Shown one piece after another: positions 41,143-46,906 of a stretch of DNA of 52,726 nucleotides (position 1 is the first letter of the stretch; each line of letters begins with the position of its first letter). Below the pieces are notes generated by a model, which saw nothing but the letters and a program-made list of their open reading frames with translations, searched no databases and was not told where the DNA came from. The position numbers and the translations under genes are program-made. Source of the DNA: an uncultured Porphyromonadaceae bacterium (lineage in GTDB: Bacteria; Bacteroidota; Bacteroidia; Bacteroidales; Muribaculaceae); assembly GCA_900550645.1 (NCBI GenBank), contig URTA01000011.1, forward strand, positions 1-52,726. The letters run 5' to 3'.

Positions 41143-41898
41143 ATGGATAACAACACGCTAAAAATCGACCTCATCATGCCGAAAAGCTGGCACGAGCTGA
41201 ACGACAAGCAGCTTCGCTATGCTTTCGGACTTATAGCCCAAGTATTTACCTTCGATGCGATAAAGACCCTTTGCCTGTTCCGTTGGTCGGGTCTGTCTGT
41301 CAGACACCGACACAACGCCGATTTTGTTTGCCGCCTACGCCGCCAAGACTTCATCGTTTCCGCTGACCAAATAGCCGAATTGCTTCCGACTCTTGACTGG
41401 CTCGACACCATACCGCCACAGCCTATCTGCATCTCTCGTATCGGTCGCCACCGCTCATTTTCGCCTGACTTTTCCGAAGTGCCGTTTGAGAAATTCATCA
41501 TTTGCGACAACCTCTATCAAGGCTATCTCGCCACGCAGTCGGACGACTTGCTCGTCCAAATCGCAAGCATCCTCTATCAATCCCCAATTCCCATTTCCCT
41601 ATCCCCGGCTGAAAGAATTTCAGTCTTCTACTGGTTCGCATCGGTCAAAGGCTATTTCGCCCAGCGTTTCAACCATTTCTTTCAACCACAGGCACAGTCA
41701 GACAACCTGCTTGGCAGCAATGCACAGCCCACCGGCGCACAAATACAGCAGTCTGTCGATGCTATGATACGCGCCCTGACCAAAGGAGACATAACCAAGG
41801 AGCGAGAGATACTCGCCCTTGACACCCACCGTGCGCTTACCGAGCTTGACGCACAGGCTCGCGAATTTTTTGAACTGCGTTCAAAAATTCGACCTTAG
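41143..41898 (+). CDS. Late protein interrupted at its 3' end by a 67-base inverted-repeat insertion
   Basis: The open frame gives 251 residues from the ATG at 41143 (MPKSWHELNDKQLRYAFGLIAQVF early on; helical). It stops at a TAG inside the insertion 41892-41958. Beyond it the same frame resumes as QYQEFNAKYPNK and ends with a TGA at 41995 that overlaps the next start as ATGA, the overlap used elsewhere in this region. The original gene therefore most likely spanned 41143-41997. An in-frame repeat array (41577-41607) encodes YQSPIPISLSPA. The last 12 or so residues are lost unless the insertion is bypassed. Function unknown; possibly head-tail joining. Confidence 0.7.
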   Translation: MDNNTLKIDLIMPKSWHELNDKQLRYAFGLIAQVFTFDAIKTLCLFRWSGLSVRHRHNADFVCRLRRQDFIVSADQIAELLPTLDWLDTIPPQPICISRIGRHRSFSPDFSEVPFEKFIICDNLYQGYLATQSDDLLVQIASILYQSPIPISLSPAERISVFYWFASVKGYFAQRFNHFFQPQAQSDNLLGSNAQPTGAQIQQSVDAMIRALTKGDITKEREILALDTHRALTELDAQAREFFELRSKIRP

Positions 41899-41958
41899 CT
41901 CAGAGCGTATGTCGGCCTTTGGCTGGTGCGCGGTCGGCCTGCCGACTGAGACTAAGGT
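41892..41958. other. 67-base insertion with terminal inverted repeats and three in-frame stops
   Basis: Ends: ACCTTAGCTCA (41892-41902) pairs with TGAG-A-CTAAGGT (41947-41958), one bulged A. Inside, GTCGGC (41911-41916) pairs with GCCGAC (41941-41946). TAG, TGA and TAA stops lie in the frame of the host gene at 41896, 41947 and 41953. No other copy was found in the window. Confidence 0.6.
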
Positions 41959-41993
41959 CAATACCAGGAGTTCAACGCCAAATACCCGAACAA

Positions 41994-42509
41994 ATGAAAC
42001 TCAATACTCTCGCCCCTAAACATTCGACTTTCTCTTGGAACGCCACCTCATTTTTCGAGGACTTGACTAACAGAAACCGGCTTGCACAGAGCGAAAACTT
42101 CGTTTTCTGCCGTGTGTCAGGGCTTGAAGGCTTCGAGGAGGCACTCCACGTCATGCAGTCAGCCACAGCCATCGTCGCAGTCAGCGACACTTCGCAAGGC
42201 TATATGGAAATGAACAACACGCCTCGGACGCGCCGTGTCAAAACTGTGTTTCTCGCTATGCGACACACCCTCGATGACATGGCGGCTCGTCAGGAGTGCT
42301 TCGACACACTCCGCGAGCTGTTCCGGCAATACATGTCGGTGCTGCTTCAGGAGAAAACCCGACTGGAAGAAAACCGCATCTACCTTGACCCTCAGATTTC
42401 ATTCACGGAGATAGAGCGGTATTTCTTTTCCGGCGCAGCCTGCGCTTACTTTCAAATAGCAATCGACACATTCACCGATTTACGCTACAATGCTTCAGAG
42501 TGGACATAA
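41994..42509 (+). CDS. Tail completion or connector candidate
   Basis: The 171-residue protein has an N-terminal region (KLNTLAPKHSTFSWNATSFFEDLTNRNRLAQSENFVFCRVSGLEGFEEAL) followed by strands and a helix (FDTLRELFRQYMSVLLQEKTRLEENRIYLDP). It overlaps the next gene by 20 bases. Small proteins of this size after the portal and adaptor genes usually act in head-tail joining. The start is the ATG that overlaps the ancestral stop of the upstream gene. Confidence 0.65.
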   Translation: MKLNTLAPKHSTFSWNATSFFEDLTNRNRLAQSENFVFCRVSGLEGFEEALHVMQSATAIVAVSDTSQGYMEMNNTPRTRRVKTVFLAMRHTLDDMAARQECFDTLRELFRQYMSVLLQEKTRLEENRIYLDPQISFTEIERYFFSGAACAYFQIAIDTFTDLRYNASEWT

Positions 42510-42921
42510 CGCCGAGGAGGAACGCCGTAAATACGTCTTGGCTTTCAACAGCACAATGATCAAGATTTGGCGCGAGCGCATCGCTCTGCTGAAAGTCGTT
42601 GACACAGGGGCGTTGTACCGCTCAGCCGTTTCGGTCGGATTGTCGATTGACGGCAAAGTGTCCGCCGTAACGCTCTCGCAAGCCTTCAACACCTACGGAT
42701 TGTTCCAAGACTACGGCACAGGACGCGAAGTGTCGGTAGGCAACCCCGGCGACATCGGGCGCGACAAGGTGCGCCAACGCCGCAAATGGTTCTCGACCAA
42801 GTACTACGCATCGGTCATGAACCTAAAAGAGTTCTTTGCCGACAACCTCGGTCGCGACTTTTGCGGCATCGTCGCCAACGCCTTGAATGACCGAACATTC
42901 CGGCAATCACTTCAGAAATGA
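42490..42921 (+). CDS. Neck/tail protein, HK97 gp10-like candidate
   Basis: The 143-residue protein: an N-terminal helix (AEEERRKYVLAFNSTMIKIWRERIALL), DTGALYRSAVSV, then TYGLFQDYGTGREVSVGNPGDIGRDKVRQRRKWFSTKYYASVMNL. D/S-G-x-L-R-S near the N-terminus and the Y-G-T-G-R loop are reminiscent of HK97 gp10 / tail terminator-like proteins, which occupy this slot. Function inferred from shape and position. Confidence 0.65.
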   Translation: MLQSGHNAEEERRKYVLAFNSTMIKIWRERIALLKVVDTGALYRSAVSVGLSIDGKVSAVTLSQAFNTYGLFQDYGTGREVSVGNPGDIGRDKVRQRRKWFSTKYYASVMNLKEFFADNLGRDFCGIVANALNDRTFRQSLQK

Positions 42922-42922
42922 T

Positions 42923-42957
42923 GTCTTTTCGGACACGTCCGAGGCATCATAACTTTG
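42923..42957 (+). promoter_or_regulatory. Late promoter P5 (tail-fibre candidate)
   Basis: GTCTTTTC (42923-42930), 19 bases, TAACTTTG (42950-42957), ATG at 42975. A hairpin covers it: ATGATG (42918-42923) with CATCAT (42945-42950) and inner CGGAC (42930-42934) with GTCCG (42937-42941). Confidence 0.65.
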
Positions 42958-42974
42958 CGTCAAAGATTACCGCA

Positions 42975-43973
42975 ATGATAGACGTAACGACATTGACGCA
43001 GCTGATAACGCAGTTCCGAAATACGACGCAGTCCAACAGCGTCAGCCCCGAAACCGTCGGCTCTATACTTCAGAAAATCACGGACATCCTCGCCACCGCA
43101 GGGACGCAAGCCAATCTCGACATTATCAACAAGTGGCACGAGGCTCTTAAATCCGCAGCACCTGCTCTCACCGCACTTTCGCTTGGCGCGGATGACGGCG
43201 ACAACGTTTACTTGAACACACGGAGCGTCAACTTGTACACCGGCGAACAGACAGAACTGCCGCCGTTGGCGATACGGCAAGCCACTGCCGAGCGTGCCGG
43301 AGCGATGCGTGCGCAGCAGGTCATAGACCTCGACAACGCCAAGAAAGACGTTTCAAGCATCCGGGTTCAAATCGCAGTCATCAACAAACTCCTCGGCATC
43401 GGCACTTCCGACACCCTTTACAAGGACGCTCAGATCTCCTGCCAAGCCATTGACGGCAAGCTCCATATACTCGGCGCGTCAAAGCTCATATCCCAAGGGT
43501 TCGTGCCGTACCTGTTCCGCAACGTCCGCAAGCGCAACCCCTTCAAGCTAAAATGGGCTACCGATGAGCAGAAAGCCAAGAAGCACTGCCCGGTCAAGAA
43601 AGGGTGGGCAATCATGGGGTCGAGGTACTCGGTGCATGTCAATGGGGACATCGTTGAGTTCTCGACCAATCCCCATAGCTTTTACTGCTGCAAAGCCGAG
43701 GGGTATACCACCTCTCCCTCTGTGCTTGTGTCGCGGCACGTCCGCAAGGACGGCACCGTCTCTTTCGGGTTGGGACGCTCGTCCGTGTCTCTCGCCGACC
43801 CGAAGAACCCTGCCAAGGAACGCATGGTGCGCATCACTTTCGGCATCGGTTTCGCCAAGCCTATGAACCCCGGCATAGCCTCGATAACCCCGGCCAACCT
43901 CGTAAGCTCGCTCGCAACTTTCACAATCATATACGACCCCGGCTCGCAAACATGGACATTCAGCTCGCGTTGA
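42975..43973 (+). CDS. Tail fibre / tail-surface protein candidate
   Basis: The 332-residue protein: an N-terminal helical part (LTQLITQFRNTTQSNSVSPETVGSILQKITDILATAGTQ), a stretch LYTGEQTELPPLAIRQATAERAGAMRAQQVIDLDNAKKDVSSIRVQI as in Bacteroidota tail fibre shafts, and a beta-rich C-terminus rich in Lys/Arg and aromatic residues (RKRNPFKLKW, YSVHVNGDIVEFSTN, TFTIIYDPGSQTWTF). It has its own late promoter, P5, which fixes the start at 42975. It likely contacts the host surface. Placed by shape, not by a specific motif. Confidence 0.65.
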   Translation: MIDVTTLTQLITQFRNTTQSNSVSPETVGSILQKITDILATAGTQANLDIINKWHEALKSAAPALTALSLGADDGDNVYLNTRSVNLYTGEQTELPPLAIRQATAERAGAMRAQQVIDLDNAKKDVSSIRVQIAVINKLLGIGTSDTLYKDAQISCQAIDGKLHILGASKLISQGFVPYLFRNVRKRNPFKLKWATDEQKAKKHCPVKKGWAIMGSRYSVHVNGDIVEFSTNPHSFYCCKAEGYTTSPSVLVSRHVRKDGTVSFGLGRSSVSLADPKNPAKERMVRITFGIGFAKPMNPGIASITPANLVSSLATFTIIYDPGSQTWTFSSR

Positions 43974-43997
43974 CGGCCATGCCGCGTAAAGGGGCAA

Positions 43998-44230
43998 ATA
44001 AAAAGAAAGCCCTCGCGGCGAACCGCAAGGGATGCTGTCTTTCAAACGAGCTATGAGTGCCCAAAGCGGCACGAGGCCGCAAGGAAATGCAATCAATGCA
44101 ACACCGCCGGGAAAGCCCAAAAGGAATGCTGTCCCACATAATACAGACAGAGGCATCCGGGTCGGCTTCAGCATGGCTTCACTTGCGTCAGAGGTGTCCG
44201 GGGCAGCCTAAGCACGGTTTTGCTTGTCCG
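43998..44230 (-). ncRNA. Candidate leftward RNA, about 230 nt, between tail-fibre and holin genes
   Basis: A near-perfect promoter (44234-44265) starts it and a strong terminator ends it: on the - strand CCCUUGCGG, UUCG loop, CCGCGAGGG (44031-44010), nine pairs, then CUUUCUUUUUAUUUG. The stem is perfect only on the - strand, because of a G-U pair. It stops before the tail-fibre stop codon, so it is not a simple antisense RNA. A leftward frame starting at 44174 could be read but runs through the terminator; a 52-codon + strand frame at 44053-44211 is also possible. A non-coding RNA is the best reading. Confidence 0.5.
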
Positions 44231-44233
44231 ACA

Positions 44234-44265
44234 CAAAGTTAACCATAATATTCCACACAGCCAAA
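44234..44265 (-). promoter_or_regulatory. Promoter of the 230-nt leftward RNA
   Basis: Read leftward: TTTG (44265-44262), 20 bases, TAACTTTG (44241-44234). Both boxes match the consensus exactly. Confidence 0.65.
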
Positions 44266-44294
44266 TGATTAGACGATAAAAACGCCGCAAAAAC

Positions 44295-44528
44295 ATGGAT
44301 ATACGCAAACACAAACCGACAATACAGCTCATCTCCGCCATGGCTCTTATAGCCCTCGGCTGCGGACTGCTCGTTGCAGGGTTCATACTGCCACCACCCG
44401 GTGAGATACACAACTCGGTGCTGATAGCTTTCGGCGAGATACTGACATTCGCCGGTGCGTTGTTCGGCATCGACTACCACTATAAATACAAAGACAATGG
44501 AACTGAAACAAAACACCCGGACGATTGA
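44295..44528 (+). CDS. Holin-like membrane protein
   Basis: The 77-residue protein has two membrane helices (about 11-31, LISAMALIALGCGLLVAGFIL, and 41-60, SVLIAFGEILTFAGALFGIDY) with short termini and a polar tail. Size, topology and position directly before the amidase and a spanin candidate indicate a holin. It overlaps the amidase start by 32 bases. Confidence 0.75.
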   Translation: MDIRKHKPTIQLISAMALIALGCGLLVAGFILPPPGEIHNSVLIAFGEILTFAGALFGIDYHYKYKDNGTETKHPDD

Positions 44529-44928
44529 CGAGATCATCGTCCATTGCACGGCAACACCCGAGGGTAAAGACTTCACCGTGCAGCAAATCAGAGACTGGCA
44601 CGTAAAAGGTAACGGCTGGCGCGACATCGGCTACCACTTCGTGGTGTACCGGAACGGCGACGTGATGCCGGGCCGCCCCATTGCTCAACCGGGGGCGCAT
44701 TGCACCGGCCACAACGCACGCTCAATCGGAGTGTGCTATGTCGGCGGATGCGCCGCTGACGGCAAGACACCGAAAGACACGCGCACGCCGATACAGAAGA
44801 CAGCTTTGCGACAGCTGCTGAAAAAGCTGAAAGCCGCATATCCAAAAGCAACGATACACGGACACCGCGACTTCGCCAACAAAGCCTGTCCGTCATTCGA
44901 CGCAACTTCCGAATTTTCAGACTTATGA
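44497..44928 (+). CDS. N-acetylmuramoyl-L-alanine amidase (endolysin)
   Basis: The 143-residue protein is a T7-lysozyme-type Amidase_2. Zinc ligands: H16 (IIVHCTATPE), H121 (IHGHRDF) and C131 (KACPSFD). Also present are GWRDIGYHFVVYRNGDV and GAHCTGHNARSIGVCYVGG. No signal peptide, so it needs the upstream holin. It cuts the bond between muramic acid and L-Ala to lyse the cell. Overlaps the next gene by four bases. Confidence 0.93.
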   Translation: MELKQNTRTIDEIIVHCTATPEGKDFTVQQIRDWHVKGNGWRDIGYHFVVYRNGDVMPGRPIAQPGAHCTGHNARSIGVCYVGGCAADGKTPKDTRTPIQKTALRQLLKKLKAAYPKATIHGHRDFANKACPSFDATSEFSDL

Positions 44929-45428
44929 AAACATTCTCAACCCTCCGCACCCGGCTCTCGATGTTTGCCGCATGCGCATTGATTTTCACCGCGCTTTTCC
45001 CTTCTTGCCGAGCCAAGAAGGAAATTGCGGTCAATGAAAAATACGGCATTGACAGCATAGCCGCGACACAATCCTCCGGCTATGCCTTCAGAATTGACTC
45101 CGCCATTGGCAGGATCAGCCTCGCCTTCGACACACTTGACATTGCAATCGAGCGGCAGGTCGCCGCCGATACCGCCACAAGAATGCGCATCCGCGCCGTC
45201 AAAGGCTCCGTCATCGCCGACCGCAGACAGACCGCCAATGACATACGAGGGTACAACCGGCTTGACAGCGTGGCGTTCAAGCGTGCCTATGCGACATCGT
45301 CAGCCGAACATTCGGCAACGGCATCCATTGCCGAACCTCCCGATACGACGCTTGTGTTCGCCGTCATCGGCGGACTGGCCGTGATCGTATCGGCTGTCTT
45401 GGTATACTTGAAGAGAAGAAGGACATGA
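44925..45428 (+). CDS. Unimolecular spanin (u-spanin) candidate
   Basis: The 167-residue protein carries an N-terminal lipoprotein signal (FAACALIFTALFPSC, Cys at about 28) and a C-terminal membrane helix (about 141-161, LVFAVIGGLAVIVSAVLVYLK) with a basic end KRRRT. Between them is a polar periplasmic stretch. Outer-membrane lipid anchor plus inner-membrane helix in one chain is the definition of a u-spanin, which fuses the two membranes at the end of lysis. It completes a holin-amidase-spanin cassette with overlapping starts. Confidence 0.75.
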   Translation: MKTFSTLRTRLSMFAACALIFTALFPSCRAKKEIAVNEKYGIDSIAATQSSGYAFRIDSAIGRISLAFDTLDIAIERQVAADTATRMRIRAVKGSVIADRRQTANDIRGYNRLDSVAFKRAYATSSAEHSATASIAEPPDTTLVFAVIGGLAVIVSAVLVYLKRRRT

Positions 45429-45464
45429 CCATACCTATCGACACAGATTTTGATTGAAAGGCGG

Positions 45465-45496
45465 CTTGCCCGTGAGGGCAAGTCGTCTTGCTTTGT
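45465..45496. terminator. Hairpin terminator after the lysis genes
   Basis: CTTGCCC (45465-45471), GTGA loop, GGGCAAG (45476-45482), then TCGTCTTGCTTTGT. In the other direction it is followed by CCGCCTTTC and could stop leftward transcription from 46445. Confidence 0.6.
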
Positions 45497-46036
45497 CCCC
45501 AAACCCACCCATGCCGTTACGCGGCTGAACCTCGGAGCATGATTTCCTGACTGCTTCATTCCACCGAAGCAGGGTGCTTTCTCCGTCTGCTCCGTATCTG
45601 TGCATAGGCGTGCAGCAGCTGTCAGATTGCGTTCCTCTCCGTCCCATACGTTCCACGCAAACTGACTGCGATGCCGTGTGGACACTCCGCTGCGCTCCGT
45701 GTCTGCCACGTCTGTATCGCGCTGCTGTTCGCCCATGATACCGAGCAGACTGCGGCAGCCTTTCCCCTGCGTCAGTTCCATACGTCCCTCGAAATCCACA
45801 TCCGGGCTTTCACCGCGCAACGCCCCGTCAGCGGCATGGACGACCTCGCCCCACGGCATCCGACCCCGCCCCAAGCCCCGGCTGACTATGCAGGTCTTGA
45901 CTTCTACGCTGCGTCTGCGCTGCGTCCGCCACCTCAATGCCGAGCGGTCATTGCGCGTTCAGTCGGAGACCCTTTTGCGTCCGACGACCCACAGCCAAGG
46001 CAGAGGCTCATGCGTACGCTGGCCCCGGCTGAGGCT
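45497..46036. other. No convincing gene
   Basis: Frames are open on both strands because the DNA is GC-rich, but none has domain-like character, a start with a promoter, or a matching end. The best leftward frame runs through the hairpin at 45465 and into the antisense of the spanin gene, which argues against it. The stretch may be the body of the leftward transcript that starts at 46445. Confidence 0.4.
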
Positions 46037-46438
46037 TCATTGCTCCGCACCGATGCCGTTGTCCTGTGCACCGCCACCTCCGCTGCGAACCTGCGACCAC
46101 TGCCGTCTGCCGCCACACATCACCCCGACGGGCTTCCCGGACAGGGCAAGGCACTGGCATCGGCGTTTCAGCCGGGACATTGCAGCCTTGTAGAGCGGCG
46201 GCTCATACCGTTGCGAGACCCCGGCGTTCATTGGGGTCTCTGCAACGCTTCCGCGCCAAAAGCCACTTACGGCATTGACCCTGAAATGCCACAATGCCCA
46301 CGCCTTCGGGATTTGCACCGCCCGGCGGCTGATATGCCGACAGGTGCTGCCGCGTGCCAAATCGGGCTTCGCCCAATTTGATTTGCGCGTCAACGATTTT
46401 ACCGCGCTTTCGGGCGGCAGCGGTGGCGGCTCTGACAT
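46037..46438 (-). CDS. Possible leftward 133-residue protein
   Basis: The frame from the ATG at 46438 (MSEPPPLPPESAVKSLTRK...) starts six bases after TATCTTTG and would be read from a leaderless RNA, as for the Abi gene. It is basic, Arg/Trp/Pro-rich and ends in a Gly-rich tail. No family is recognised. Codon use is not decisive, so it may be the first part of a long non-coding RNA. Confidence 0.4.
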   Translation of the reverse strand: MSEPPPLPPESAVKSLTRKSNWAKPDLARGSTCRHISRRAVQIPKAWALWHFRVNAVSGFWRGSVAETPMNAGVSQRYEPPLYKAAMSRLKRRCQCLALSGKPVGVMCGGRRQWSQVRSGGGGAQDNGIGAEQ

Positions 46439-46444
46439 ATTCCG

Positions 46445-46475
46445 CAAAGATAATCCCGAAAACAGCCGAAGCAAT
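46445..46475 (-). promoter_or_regulatory. Leftward promoter before the tape-measure region
   Basis: Read leftward: ATTG (46475-46472), 19 bases, TATCTTTG (46452-46445). Identical boxes and spacing to the sRNA promoter at 15543-15573. Confidence 0.5.
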
Positions 46476-46769
46476 CCACAGGCTCGGGGGGGCAGTGCAG
46501 TGGCACACTCGGGGGAATTATTCCCCCGAACCCCCATTTTGCGCCGACCTTTACGTGTTATCTTCCTGAAAATCAGCATACGGTCGGCTTGCCAACGGAT
46601 TGAAAAATTTTCATTTCGGCAAAGCAAAGAAAAATTTCGCCGAAAACCGGCTTTTCAATCCGCTGGTTTCCACCTTTTTACCGCCTCCGAATTGCGAGCC
46701 TCGGCTGCGCTCTCACAATTCTCGGCTAAAAGGTGAAGCCAAAACCTTTTGCATCGGCATCGAATGTCC
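46476..46769. other. Gene-free stretch before late promoter P6
   Basis: No gene is recognised in these 294 bases; several short frames in all phases lack domain character. It lies between the leftward promoter (46445-46475) and P6. Confidence 0.4.
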
Positions 46770-46804
46770 GTCTTTTCGGGTCAGCGTATAGAGAGGTATT
46801 TTTG
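46770..46804 (+). promoter_or_regulatory. Late promoter P6 (tape measure)
   Basis: GTCTTTTC (46770-46777), 19 bases, TATTTTTG (46797-46804). The ATG is about 100 bases on, after a repeat array. Confidence 0.65.
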
Positions 46805-46806
46805 CT

Positions 46807-46903
46807 TGAAAAGTCGAAAATCAGTCGAGAGAGTAGAGTTTAGAGCCGTGAGAAACCGACAAGAAGGCTCTCTAATCTCTCGACCTTCAACTCTAAACTT
46901 TGA
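46807..46903. repeat. CTCTCGAC/CTCTAAACT repeat array in the tape-measure leader
   Basis: Copies in both orientations (GTCGAGAGAG, GAGTTTAGAG, then CTCTAATCTCTCGACC, CTCTAAACT) could fold into a hairpin in the leader between P6 and the ATG at 46907. Confidence 0.65.
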
Positions 46904-46906
46904 ACT

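Noticed and set aside
41892..41958. Programmed -1 frameshift of a tail-assembly chaperone pair
   Set aside because: The frame after the insertion is the same as before it, so no frameshift is needed; there is no slippery heptamer before the stop and the tape measure is 5 kb away.
42918..42974. Earlier start for the tail-fibre candidate at 42918
   Set aside because: It would place the start inside promoter P5; the ATG at 42975 follows the -7 box properly.
42975..43973. Diversity-generating retroelement acting on the tail-fibre candidate
   Set aside because: No reverse transcriptase gene and no template/variable repeat pair are visible in the window.
44053..44211. Rightward 52-codon frame between tail-fibre and holin genes
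   Set aside because: No promoter or ribosome-binding signal on that strand, low-complexity sequence, and the - strand promoter plus terminator explain the interval better.
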